From Bacillus paralicheniformis (GTDB lineage Bacteria > Bacillota > Bacilli > Bacillales > Bacillaceae): DNA of 64,000 nucleotides. Location: positions 310,001 to 374,000 of the forward strand of contig NZ_LBMN02000004.1 in assembly GCF_001042485.2 (NCBI RefSeq), given 5' to 3'. Made by a program: the position numbers and the translations under genes. This document shows, piece by piece, positions 37,330 through 46,411 of this stretch. Under the pieces are notes generated by a model. The model was not told where the DNA came from, searched no databases, and was given only the letters and a program-made list of their open reading frames with translations. Each line of letters opens with the position of its first letter. The first letter of the stretch is position 1.

Positions 37330-39279
37330 ATGAAGGTGAAGCATGTGTGGAAGATGAAGCATATTCAAGAGCCGCTGCAAACGGCGGGCCTGCTTGGGAA
37401 AATGGTCTGGAAATCCGGTCCGCGGCTGATGATTTGCATGGTTATCTTCATGCTGATCGAAGCCGGAGCACCTTTAATCCAATTGTACGCTTCAAAGCAA
37501 ATGATCGACGGCATTGTCGAGCAGGAAGCGGTCATCTATGCGGAAATATGGGCTGTCATTTATGCGGGAAGCCTGGTCATGATCAGTGTCGTTAAATCAT
37601 TGGAAAAATGGGTGAAGGCCATGCTTTCTGAGAGGTCGATGATCACAGTCAACAGTTTGTTAATCGACGCTTTTGACCGCATTCCGGGGATGCGTTTTTT
37701 TGAGGATCCAAAGTACAGGGACCGGCTGGAAACACTGCGGGATCGCTCGACATGGCTTCCTTCCCAATTCATTAATATCAGTTCGAACTTGGTGACAGCC
37801 GTTATGTCTTTGGCGGGCGTTGTTTTGATTATTGCCTACCTGTCGCCCGTTCTTGCTGTCATCCTCATTTTATCTACCGCTCCATTCGCTTTTGTCCATA
37901 ATCATTACAATGAAATGGAGTGGGAATATCACAAGGATTACGCCCCTGTCAGAAGGAGGGCCGCATATGCTCGCCACATTCTGCTCGGGAGACGATCCGC
38001 CAAAGAAGTACGCCTGTTTGGCTTGGGATCTTTCTTTCTTGATTTATATCAATCTGCTTTTAAAGGCTTATATTCTGTGCTGCGGAATATTCAAGTCAGA
38101 AGCGCGCGCTGGTCGGTTTTAACGGGTTTCTTATCGGGGGCGGGAACGGGTTTGGGGTACTTTTGGATCCTGTCCCAATCCCATTCAAACAGTTTTTCTG
38201 TGGGGGATATATCGTTGTACTTGGGGGCCGTGTTCCAATTATCAACGGCTCTCCGGGATATCGCCAAGGAAGGTGCAGATACGTTGGATATATGGAGAAT
38301 GGGAAGAGACTTTTTTCTTTTTATGAACGCCGAAAAGGATATCAGGCTTCCTTCCAATGGCGAATCTCTCGGGGACGCAGGACCGCTGGCAGTCGAATTC
38401 AAAAATGTCACCTTCCGCTATCCTTTCAGAGAAGCGGCTGCCGGCTCCCTGGAAAATGAAGCTGATGTGAATGAGGAAGATTTGGATATGCTCGATGAGC
38501 TTGAAGATGAAGAAATGCGGGAACACGACGAGCAGCCTGAACCGAATGACATGCACACAGGCGATGTTCTAAATCGAATCAGCTTTTCAGTATCACCGGG
38601 AGAAAGAATTGCCATTGTAGGGGCGAATGGATCGGGGAAAACAACGCTCATCAAACTGCTCTGCCGTTTTTATGAATATGATGAGGGTGAGATTAAAGTG
38701 AACGGCAAAGACATCCGCAAGATCGATCTTCAAGAGCTGAGAAACAAGATGGCGGTCGTGTTTCAGGAATTTGGTAAGTACGAATTGTCACTCCGGTACA
38801 ATATCGCGGTAGGCCGAACGGAAGCTTTAGGTGATGAAGAAAAACTTCGCGACGCCGCCCGGTCCGCTAAGCTGGAACCAATCATCGAAGAGTTGCCTGA
38901 AGGGCTGGAAACAATGATCGGCCCTGAATGGGGGGGCACCGATTTTTCGGGAGGCCAATGGCAGCGGATTGCTTTAGCCAGATCGTTTATGAAAGATGCC
39001 GGACTTGTCATCTTGGACGAGCCGGCCGCATCTTTGGATATTCGGGCTGAGTATGATATTTTCCGGCAATTTCACAGCTTCACAGAGGGAAAAACGGTGA
39101 TCATGATTTCCCATCGGTTCAGTACGGTAAAAATGGCTGACCGCATACTGGTTTTGAAAAACGGAAGAATTGCGGAAGAGGGAAGCCATCAGGAACTTAT
39201 GGACAAGAACGGGGAATACAGCAGAATGTTCCGCATGCAGGCCAAATCGTTTCAGGGGAAGGATGAGGTATATTGCTGA
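37330..39279 (+). CDS. lasso ABC exporter 1 (membrane plus ATPase)
   Basis: 649 residues: six membrane helices (to about residue 330) followed by an ATPase with Walker A GANGSGKT near residue 431, signature FSGGQ, Walker B LVILDEPAASLD and the switch His in ISHRFSTV. A run of about 35 very acidic residues (around 376-410, EEDLDMLDELEDEE) is inserted in the first strands of the ATPase. It probably exports the cationic lasso peptide and gives self-immunity. It starts 18 bases after the cyclase; RBS weak. Confidence 0.88.
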   Translation: MKVKHVWKMKHIQEPLQTAGLLGKMVWKSGPRLMICMVIFMLIEAGAPLIQLYASKQMIDGIVEQEAVIYAEIWAVIYAGSLVMISVVKSLEKWVKAMLSERSMITVNSLLIDAFDRIPGMRFFEDPKYRDRLETLRDRSTWLPSQFINISSNLVTAVMSLAGVVLIIAYLSPVLAVILILSTAPFAFVHNHYNEMEWEYHKDYAPVRRRAAYARHILLGRRSAKEVRLFGLGSFFLDLYQSAFKGLYSVLRNIQVRSARWSVLTGFLSGAGTGLGYFWILSQSHSNSFSVGDISLYLGAVFQLSTALRDIAKEGADTLDIWRMGRDFFLFMNAEKDIRLPSNGESLGDAGPLAVEFKNVTFRYPFREAAAGSLENEADVNEEDLDMLDELEDEEMREHDEQPEPNDMHTGDVLNRISFSVSPGERIAIVGANGSGKTTLIKLLCRFYEYDEGEIKVNGKDIRKIDLQELRNKMAVVFQEFGKYELSLRYNIAVGRTEALGDEEKLRDAARSAKLEPIIEELPEGLETMIGPEWGGTDFSGGQWQRIALARSFMKDAGLVILDEPAASLDIRAEYDIFRQFHSFTEGKTVIMISHRFSTVKMADRILVLKNGRIAEEGSHQELMDKNGEYSRMFRMQAKSFQGKDEVYC

Positions 39280-41081
39280 AGTTTTGTTCCTTTTTCAAAA
39301 AGCTGCCTCAAACCGCTTCCATCATCTTTTATGGTTTATCGTTGTTTTGGCGCTGCGACCCTTTTAAGTCGGCTGTTCTATTTTTTATTACACTGCTGAA
39401 TGCAATGCTCGGACCGCTCCTAGTCTGGCTGAGTGCAGAGGTGATCGATGAGATTGCACGGGCGCCGTTTGAGCTGTCTTCTTGGAATGCGCTTGTTTGG
39501 GCGGCCTTTGCATACATTGCTTTTACGCTGATCGTAGATGCCCTTCAGCCTGTGGCTGAAATGCAGAAAAGGCTCCTTACCGCCAAGCTCGAAGCTTATC
39601 TTGATGAAATGCTCATGAAAAAGGCAATTTCCATTCCTGATATCGCGGCTTTTGAAGACGCATCTTTTCATACCAATACACAAATCATCCGCTATAATGA
39701 ATATTTTGTCACGATGTGGGTTTCCATCGTGTCTCAAACCTTCGGCGGAATGGTGATGATTGCAGCCAGCAGTTTACTGATCGGCATGTCTGCACCGTGG
39801 GTGCCGCTGCTGTTTCTCATATTGGCCGTTCCTAAACTGTACTGGGAGGCGAAATTAAACAACGCGACCTTTGAAGGACGGAAAGAGGTTCAGGAACTGA
39901 GACGGCGCGCGGAATATTATGCAGGTGTCCCTCTCATGTCTGAAACAGCCGGAGAGGTCAAGATATACAATCTTGTTCCTTTTTTTAAGTCTTTTTATAA
40001 AAACACCTCGATGGAGCTCCTCCATACGCTGTCCAACGATCAAAAAAAACTGGCGCTGTATCAGCTGTTCTGGTCGGTATTACAATCTTTGGCCGCAGGT
40101 GCCGTTCTGATTTACATCGTTCACCAGGCTTTTTATGGTCGGTTGTCCATCGGGGATGTGATGCTGTTTATCGGAGCCGCGGTTCAGTTCAACGAAGGAA
40201 TCAATGAAATGTTCGCTGCGTTTGCGATCGGTGCAAGAGAAACGAGGCACCTCGGAAATGTTCATTCTTTTTTAAACAGCAAAAATGGCATGGAAAATGG
40301 GGAAACCGCGCCAGCTGCTCAAAAGGAAAAAGGATTTACATGTGATCAAGTGGAATTTTCTTATGATGGAACCAAAACGGTTCTTGATATTCATAAGCTC
40401 GATATTCCATTGAATAAGACGACCGTTCTCGTGGGAGAAAATGGATCAGGCAAAAGCACACTCGTTAAATTGCTCCTGCGTTATTTTGATCCTAATCAAG
40501 GCACGATCTCTTATAATGGTTTACCACTTTATAAGTATGATATTGAACATTACCGGTCAAATGCCGCAGCTGTGTTTCAGGATTTTTTGCGGTACGAAAT
40601 GACATTGAAATACAATATCGGCTTGGGCGACATTTCTTCTTGCACCGACTTGGCTAAAATAAAAAGTGCTTCGGCCTTCGGCGGAGTGGATCAGTTTTTA
40701 CATAAGCTTGAAGACGGTTATGAAACAGAGCTTGGCAGACTGTTCGGCGGCAGGAATTTGTCGGGGGGAGAATGGCAGCGGATCGCCATATCCCGCGCAT
40801 TTATGCGTGATGAGTCTGCCGACATTTTGATATTCGATGAACCCTCCTCTGCGCTGGATGTGTTTATTGAGGAAGAGATATTTGATAAGCTGCAAAAGCT
40901 GACGCAAGGCAAAACAGTCATTATTGTCTCGCACCGGTTAAGCACGGCCCGTTTTGCCGATCACATCGTATTTTTAGAAAAAGGAAGGGTAGCGGAGGCC
41001 GGCACCCATCAAGAATTGATGAAAAATCAGGCCCAGTATGCAGAGCTGTATCGCCTGCAGGCTGAAAAATACGCGCAGTAA
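39273..41081 (+). CDS. lasso ABC exporter 2 (membrane plus ATPase)
   Basis: 602 residues with six membrane helices and an ATPase: Walker A GENGSGKST, signature NLSGGEWQ, Walker B ILIFDEPSSALD, switch His in VSHRLSTA. TTG start inside the end of exporter 1 (seven-base overlap), so the two should be made together and may form a heterodimer. Lasso clusters usually have one exporter gene. Confidence 0.87.
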   Translation: MLKFCSFFKKLPQTASIIFYGLSLFWRCDPFKSAVLFFITLLNAMLGPLLVWLSAEVIDEIARAPFELSSWNALVWAAFAYIAFTLIVDALQPVAEMQKRLLTAKLEAYLDEMLMKKAISIPDIAAFEDASFHTNTQIIRYNEYFVTMWVSIVSQTFGGMVMIAASSLLIGMSAPWVPLLFLILAVPKLYWEAKLNNATFEGRKEVQELRRRAEYYAGVPLMSETAGEVKIYNLVPFFKSFYKNTSMELLHTLSNDQKKLALYQLFWSVLQSLAAGAVLIYIVHQAFYGRLSIGDVMLFIGAAVQFNEGINEMFAAFAIGARETRHLGNVHSFLNSKNGMENGETAPAAQKEKGFTCDQVEFSYDGTKTVLDIHKLDIPLNKTTVLVGENGSGKSTLVKLLLRYFDPNQGTISYNGLPLYKYDIEHYRSNAAAVFQDFLRYEMTLKYNIGLGDISSCTDLAKIKSASAFGGVDQFLHKLEDGYETELGRLFGGRNLSGGEWQRIAISRAFMRDESADILIFDEPSSALDVFIEEEIFDKLQKLTQGKTVIIVSHRLSTARFADHIVFLEKGRVAEAGTHQELMKNQAQYAELYRLQAEKYAQ

Positions 41082-41092
41082 AGGAGAAAACA

Positions 41093-41548
41093 ATGAGCAA
41101 TATAGAAGAACTACGTCTGTTTCGAAAAGAAAATATTGAATGGCTGCAGACTTGGTTTGAGGATGCAGAAGTGAAAAGGCGGCTGGAAGGGATGATGCCG
41201 CTTGACGAGTGGTTCAATTTTGCAGACGGGAATGAAAACTACCGGGTATGGGCGGCTTTAGAGGACGGCAAGCCTGTCGGCGTTGTCATGGTTGAAGTTG
41301 AGGAGGACTTGACCGGGAACATTGCCCTTGTAGTCGATCCGTTTTTGCGCGGAGAGGGATATGGAAAAGCGCTCATCAAAAGGACGATGGCATTGCCGGA
41401 AATGAGCCGGATCAACAAATGGTTTGCCGGAATTGAAGAGGATAACGAGAGGTGCTTAGCGTGCTTCCGATCCGTTGGATATTCATTAGAACATGAACAG
41501 CCGGACGAGGACGGCTACTACTCTCTTATTTATTTCCCGGAATCTTAA
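41093..41548 (+). CDS. GNAT acetyltransferase, possibly lasso tailoring
   Basis: 151 residues, GNAT fold. The acetyl-CoA loop is VVDPFLRGEGYGKALIKRTM near residue 80-100 (RGEGYGK, matching Q/RxxGxG/A) and NERCLACFRSVGYSLE in the last part. It acetylates an unknown amine. It starts 12 bases after exporter 2 with AAGGAG, so it is in the same operon. Because the predicted core has five Lys and a related lasso peptide (albusnodin) is acetylated by a GNAT, tailoring or self-protection is a reasonable guess only. Confidence 0.75.
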   Translation: MSNIEELRLFRKENIEWLQTWFEDAEVKRRLEGMMPLDEWFNFADGNENYRVWAALEDGKPVGVVMVEVEEDLTGNIALVVDPFLRGEGYGKALIKRTMALPEMSRINKWFAGIEEDNERCLACFRSVGYSLEHEQPDEDGYYSLIYFPES

Positions 41549-41565
41549 ATAAGGAGCATAAGAAG

Positions 41566-42765
41566 ATGAACTTGATCAAATGGATTGTGGTTTCCGTTAT
41601 TTCAGTCGCCTTTTTTCAGCCGGCATCAGCCGCTCTATTAAAAGAAAAAGACGACTACACTATTCTTGTATATATGATTGGTTCTGACATGGAAAGCGAT
41701 TTTCATATGGCAAGCGATGACATTCAGGAAATGATGGATGCGGGTTCATCTTCAAACGTCAATGTCGTTCTTCAGACAGGAGGAGCAAAAAAATGGGCGA
41801 ACCCGTCGATCAGTCACAAGGTGAATCAGAGGTGGAAAGTCGAACATCAGAAGCTGGCGCCCCTCGAAAATATCGGGAAGACAAATATGGACAGTCCCGG
41901 CTCCGTCACAGATTTTATCACATGGGGAGTCAAAACATACCCGGCTAAAAAATATGTATTGATCTTCTGGGGGCATGGGCTTGGCTCCGTTGACGGCTAC
42001 GGGGGAGACGAAAACTTCGGCAATAAAAAAATGAAAATAAGCGAGCTCCAGTCGGGAATCAAAAAGGCCTATGAACATACGAAGCAAAAGTTTGATTTAA
42101 TCGGTTTTGACAACTGTAAAATGGCCGGGATTGAAACGGCATATGCCTTGAGGGATTATGGAAAGTACATGCTGGCTTCAGTCGACTATACGAATCAAAA
42201 CGGCTGGGATTACAAATATGCGCTGCAGTCTGTTCAAGACGACCCTTCAATCAATCCGAAAGAGCTTGGCAGGGAAATCGCGGCAGGCTACATACAGCAG
42301 TCAAAAGAAAACGGTGAAACAGAAGACCTGCAGCAGTCTTTAATTCAATTAAACCGCGTCAAAGACGCTGTCGATGCCCTCGACAGGTTGAGCTTAAGCA
42401 TGAACCGGGCATTGAAAGAGCCGGATGGAAAGCGCCTGCTTCACTACGCACGTCTCGCTGCCGAAGATTATGCAGATGAATCGGATATGGTTGATTTGGC
42501 CGATCTGTCAAGCTTGATCGGCCAGCAGATCGGAGCTGAGAAAGAAGCGAAAGAGGTCGTAAAATCCGTCAAAAAGGCTGTCATCATGAACATCAAGTCT
42601 CCTGAGCACCCGAGAGGAAGCGGCATGTCCGTTTATTATCCGGCCAGAGACAACCAAAAGCGGTTTGCGGAAAAATCAAAAATATACAACCTGCTTGATT
42701 TCAGCGGCCGGTATCAAACATTCATCAAAGATTACTCCCATTCAGCATTTAACTTTGATCTATAA
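41566..42765 (+). CDS. secreted clostripain family (C11) cysteine protease
   Basis: 399 residues. A signal peptide (MNLIKWIVVSVISVAFFQPASA) leads to a C11 protease with His137 (IFWGHGLG) and Cys184 (GFDNCKMAG). Clostripain-type enzymes cut after Arg/Lys and act outside the cell. It lies 17 bases after the GNAT gene with its own RBS and ends at the terminator, so it looks like the last gene of the lasso operon. It might trim the Arg/Lys-rich core or be unrelated. Confidence 0.85.
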   Translation: MNLIKWIVVSVISVAFFQPASAALLKEKDDYTILVYMIGSDMESDFHMASDDIQEMMDAGSSSNVNVVLQTGGAKKWANPSISHKVNQRWKVEHQKLAPLENIGKTNMDSPGSVTDFITWGVKTYPAKKYVLIFWGHGLGSVDGYGGDENFGNKKMKISELQSGIKKAYEHTKQKFDLIGFDNCKMAGIETAYALRDYGKYMLASVDYTNQNGWDYKYALQSVQDDPSINPKELGREIAAGYIQQSKENGETEDLQQSLIQLNRVKDAVDALDRLSLSMNRALKEPDGKRLLHYARLAAEDYADESDMVDLADLSSLIGQQIGAEKEAKEVVKSVKKAVIMNIKSPEHPRGSGMSVYYPARDNQKRFAEKSKIYNLLDFSGRYQTFIKDYSHSAFNFDL

Positions 42766-42782
42766 TGGTGTCTCTTACAGCA

Positions 42783-42817
42783 AAAAAAGCGCCGGCGGAA
42801 CAACCGGCACTTTTTTA
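42783..42817. terminator. terminator at the end of the lasso operon
   Basis: AAAGCGCCGG pairs with CCGGCACTTT with A and T runs on the two sides; works for the lasso operon and for ywcE on the minus strand. Confidence 0.85.
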
Positions 42818-43075
42818 TCGGCTCATGTGCTTTCGAATCAATGGAAGTCCGTAAATGATGAAAGCGGCGACATGGGCGATGACAACGTTGAGAATAAAGA
42901 GTACGATCATGAGAGAGTGTCCTGTAGGAGAAAGGCTGCTGGTCATGTAGAAAAAGAAGAAGACCCACATTAAAATGATTGGCGGAATAGAAGAAATTGC
43001 GACCTTTTTGTTGTCCAGCCATAAAAATAAAGGAGTGGCGCTTGCGATCAGCAAGTAAGCGAAAAACATATCCAT
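42815..43075 (-). CDS. ywcE: YwcE, holin-like spore protein
   Basis: 86 residues with three membrane helices. [24 protein letters not shown] and [15 protein letters not shown] agree with B. subtilis YwcE (87 residues), which is needed for proper spore coat and germination and has holin-like activity. Location after qox is conserved, apart from the inserted lasso cluster. AAAGGGG precedes the ATG. Confidence 0.9.
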   Translation of the reverse strand: MDMFFAYLLIASATPLFLWLDNKKVAISSIPPIILMWVFFFFYMTSSLSPTGHSLMIVLFILNVVIAHVAAFIIYGLPLIRKHMSR

Positions 43076-43084
43076 GCGTTTTCA

Positions 43085-43437
43085 GCCCCTTTCAATAATG
43101 ATAGCGCTGCCAAAAAAGCGGAATGAAACGACAATTGTGTCTAATTGGAGAATATTTTGTGAACATTCTGTTACATTTATTATACCACGTTCTTCGAAAA
43201 ATGATACATACTGGAAAGCATTTTCCGCTCCAACTATCGGCTCAATTTTCGCGGCGATTCAATAGGACATAAAGGATGAAGGAGAGAAAATGCGTGGAGG
43301 AAATTGATCCTGCAAAAGTTAGCCAAGACCGCGCGTTCCCTATACGAAACCGGCAGGATTCCGGAAACGAAGAGAAAGTGACAGGCTGGACCGCACGATA
43401 AGGCCGCAGCCCCCTTGGATCAACGACTTTTTCTAAA
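43085..43437 (+). other. intergenic region with an uncertain small ORF
   Basis: Between ywcE and the YjiH-like gene. In 43276-43401 two overlapping plus-strand frames look weakly coding (one from ATG 43276 or GTG 43293 with an RBS-like GGAGAG, one from a TTG near 43306 after GGAGG). I cannot choose between them. The rest holds the ywcE promoter region. Confidence 0.25.
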
Positions 43438-43474
43438 CAAAAAAGGCTCTCGGCATTTGGCGCCGAGAGCCTCT
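43434..43474 (-). terminator. terminator of the YjiH family gene
   Basis: A perfect eleven-base stem (AGGCTCTCGGC / GCCGAGAGCCT) with an A run on the left, read as T on the minus strand. Confidence 0.85.
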
Positions 43475-43481
43475 TATTTGT

Positions 43482-44837
43482 CTAAAAAATAAAGTGGGCG
43501 CACAGTACGATGACAGGCAGCGTAATCAGCGTCCGAACGAGAAAAATCAAGACGAGGTCAAGGAATGTCACCGGAATTTTGGAACCGAGCAAAAGACCGC
43601 CGACTTCCGACATGTAGATTAATTGTGTAACCGATAAACAGGCGATGATGAACCTGGTCATTTCACTTTCAATCCCGCTTCCGAGCACAGACGGAAGGAA
43701 CATGTCGGCGAACCCGACGACAAGCGTTTGTGAGGCCTCGGCGGCTTCAGGAACCTGGAGCAGTTCGAGCAGGGGAATGAACGGCAGCCCGAGCCATTTG
43801 AAAACAGGTGTATATTCAGCGACAATCAGTGCGGCTGTGCCGAGCGCCATGACGACGGGAGCGACGCCCATCCACATATCGAGCACGTTTTTGGCTCCGT
43901 CCTGCAAGAAATCTTTGACGCTTGTATTTTGTTTTGCTTTTGCGACAGCCCGGCTGAGTCCCCATTGGAATGGAGTGTATCCTTCGGGAATCTCCTCTTG
44001 ATCCTGATCCGCTTGGTCTGTAATATAAGTATCAGCCTTTCTTGATAAAGGCGGAATCCGCGGGCTGATCACCGCGGCTGCGGCACCCGCCAGCAATATC
44101 GTCAAATAAAACGGAACGAACATATGGGCAAGGTCAACCTGTGAAATAATCACGAGGCAAAACGTGATGGAGACGACTGAGAAAGTCGTGCCGATGACGG
44201 CGGCCTCACGCTTCGTGTAGAACCCTTCTTCATACTGTTTGCTTGTCAGGAGCACGCCGATCGTGCCGTCGCCGAGCCATGAGGCCATACAATCGATCGA
44301 TGACCGTCCCGGCAGCTTAAAGACAGGTCTCATCAGCTTTTTCATCAAAGCGCCGCACAGCTCAAGCAAGCCGAAGTTCAACAGAAACGGCAGAAACAGG
44401 CCTGCAAATAAAAAGACGGAGAAGAGAACGGGCAGCAAGCTGAATAATAATGTTCCGCCTGTACTCTTGGCATATACCGCTTCAGGGCCGATCTTAAAGT
44501 ATGCCATCACTGCGAAAATCATGCCGAACAGGCGGACGATATACCAAAATAAAGATACATTCAGCAAGTTATAGAAAAACTCGCTTTTTTTAATGAAAGC
44601 CGGATGAAAGGTTTTGGTGATAAAGGTTAAGATAAATGTTGCGGTTACGATGACCGTCATGATTAACGGCAATTGCTGCTGAAGCAGCTTCTGCAATGTA
44701 TTTGAAAAGACAGCAATTGGTATCGTTAAATTTCCTTCAATTTTAACGGGAATCATAAACAGAATAATTCCGATAAGCGAAGGGACCAAAAATTTTATGA
44801 GATCAAGCCGTTTACGCTTTTGAAGTGCTTTATCCAA
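43482..44837 (-). CDS. YjiH family membrane protein (nucleoside-recognition Gate domain)
   Basis: 451 residues with about eleven helices. GRSSIDCMASWLGDGTIGVLLTSKQYEEGFYTKREAAVIGTTFS near the middle and GFADMFLPSVLGSGIESEMTRFIIACLSVTQLIYMSEVGGLLLGSKIP near the end are typical of Gate-domain proteins of the YjiH type. Function unknown; transport is assumed. TTG start with AAGGAG eight bases before it. Single gene. Confidence 0.8.
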   Translation of the reverse strand: MDKALQKRKRLDLIKFLVPSLIGIILFMIPVKIEGNLTIPIAVFSNTLQKLLQQQLPLIMTVIVTATFILTFITKTFHPAFIKKSEFFYNLLNVSLFWYIVRLFGMIFAVMAYFKIGPEAVYAKSTGGTLLFSLLPVLFSVFLFAGLFLPFLLNFGLLELCGALMKKLMRPVFKLPGRSSIDCMASWLGDGTIGVLLTSKQYEEGFYTKREAAVIGTTFSVVSITFCLVIISQVDLAHMFVPFYLTILLAGAAAAVISPRIPPLSRKADTYITDQADQDQEEIPEGYTPFQWGLSRAVAKAKQNTSVKDFLQDGAKNVLDMWMGVAPVVMALGTAALIVAEYTPVFKWLGLPFIPLLELLQVPEAAEASQTLVVGFADMFLPSVLGSGIESEMTRFIIACLSVTQLIYMSEVGGLLLGSKIPVTFLDLVLIFLVRTLITLPVIVLCAHFIF

Positions 44838-45115
44838 ATGAAAAACTCCTTATGAATTGGTGATTCTGTATCGCTTCTGCCGGAGGCAAAAGTTTAATTT
44901 TATGCAACATTACTCATTTTAATACAAATCAATCAAAAATCAATGAATTTATCACATTCGACAATAGTTGGAAAAATCCTTTAAAATAGAATAGGAATTT
45001 GTTCGCAATAAAATCGAAACATTTTATTCTTTTGTACGTCATATCATTTGTGAGGAAGCGGATGCCGTCTTCCTGGATTATTTCATCGTGTCATATTATA
45101 AGGGCGGGATTTCGA

Positions 45116-46300
45116 ATGAGTCAGAAAAAGAATATTACAAATCCCTTTTATCAGGGGGATTTGATTTTTGTCTATATTGTCTTTTTTATCATAAGCGTTG
45201 TGGCTGTGTACGCCGCTCAGCAGTTTAATCAATATAATGAACCCTTTGCGATGAAACAGTCCCTTTACTATTTGCTGGGGGCCTTTATCATCATCGTGTT
45301 TCTTTATTTTGATTTGGAGCAGCTTGAAAAGCTCAGCTTTTATTTTTATCTGCTCGGGATTTTGATGCTGATCGTGTTAAAGTTCAGTCCGGCATATATC
45401 GGATCATACAGGTTTGCGCCGGTTATCAACGGTGCCAAAAGCTGGTTTATGCTTCCCGGGTTTACGCTGCAGCCGTCGGAATTCATGAAAATCGGGCTGA
45501 TCATGTATTTGGCTTCCTTCATGTCGAAAAACGGGCCTGTCGGCAAGCGTACGTTGAAAGAAGACTGCATCTTTCTGCTGAAAATCGCCGGTATTATCAT
45601 TGTTCCGTTCGGCTTGATTTTAGAACAGGATACGGGTACAGCCGGAATCGTCGCGTTTGTCATTCTTGTGATGGTATTCCTGTCGGGCGTGAACTGGAAA
45701 TTGATTTCTCTCATCTTCGGAACGGGTCTTACAGTCATTGTTTTGATTTTGTTTGTCATTATCAAATTTCCCGATGTCGCGGGAGCACTCGGGGTTGAAC
45801 AATACCAAATCAACCGCGTCATGACCTGGGTCAATCCGAGCGAACAGAATGCCGACGATAAAATGCAGGTCGAAAGGGCGCAGCTGGCGATCGGTTCGGG
45901 GAAAGTATTTGGAAATGGTGTAAGCGATCTTCAAGTCTATGTACCTGAGGCGCAAACAGACTTTATTTTTGCCGTCATCGGCGAGAGCTTCGGGTTTGTC
46001 GGATGCACGTTTGTTGTCATTATGTTTTTCTTCCTAATTTACCGGCTTGTCGTGCTCATAGACCGAATACATCCGTTCAGCAGGTTTGCCTCATTTTTCT
46101 GTGCGGGCTTTACCGCTTTAATTGTCATTCATACCTTTCAAAATATCGGAATGAATATCGGCATTATGCCAGTCACCGGCGTCCCGCTGCTTTTGGTCAG
46201 CTATGGAGGAAGCTCAGTCGTAGCAACCTTGATCGGCTTCGCGGTTGTCTACAATTCAAGCTGCCAGTTAACAAAGTATCAAAGCTATATGTTCAAATAA
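45116..46300 (+). CDS. rodA: RodA, SEDS peptidoglycan polymerase
   Basis: 394 residues with ten membrane helices; B. subtilis RodA has 393. It polymerises lipid II for side-wall growth. Motifs include [28 protein letters not shown], the catalytic-region Asp in [25 protein letters not shown], and [13 protein letters not shown] near the end. The start is ATG 45116 with GGGCGGGA upstream, not the earlier in-frame codon. A close paralog follows. Confidence 0.92.
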   Translation: MSQKKNITNPFYQGDLIFVYIVFFIISVVAVYAAQQFNQYNEPFAMKQSLYYLLGAFIIIVFLYFDLEQLEKLSFYFYLLGILMLIVLKFSPAYIGSYRFAPVINGAKSWFMLPGFTLQPSEFMKIGLIMYLASFMSKNGPVGKRTLKEDCIFLLKIAGIIIVPFGLILEQDTGTAGIVAFVILVMVFLSGVNWKLISLIFGTGLTVIVLILFVIIKFPDVAGALGVEQYQINRVMTWVNPSEQNADDKMQVERAQLAIGSGKVFGNGVSDLQVYVPEAQTDFIFAVIGESFGFVGCTFVVIMFFFLIYRLVVLIDRIHPFSRFASFFCAGFTALIVIHTFQNIGMNIGIMPVTGVPLLLVSYGGSSVVATLIGFAVVYNSSCQLTKYQSYMFK

Positions 46301-46330
46301 CAGCCTGATGCATGCAGGCTGTTATTTTAT
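46297..46330 (+). terminator. terminator of the first rodA
   Basis: AATAACAGCCTG / CAGGCTGTTATT stem just after the stop codon, followed by T-rich sequence. Confidence 0.85.
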
Positions 46331-46349
46331 TCACCCTTTTTCGCAATGT

Positions 46350-46371
46350 GAACGGTTGTTCATGTTATAAT
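46350..46371 (+). promoter_or_regulatory. promoter of the second rodA with a LexA-like box
   Basis: The -10 TATAAT is at 46366-46371. GAACGGTTGTTC at 46350-46361, a perfect GAAC-N4-GTTC, sits where a spacer or -35 would be; it matches the core of the B. subtilis SOS box but flanks are T and A rather than C and G. Confidence 0.4.
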
Positions 46372-46411
46372 GAAAGTTAGTGCTTTTGATGAAGAAATAA
46401 GGCGGGGTACA

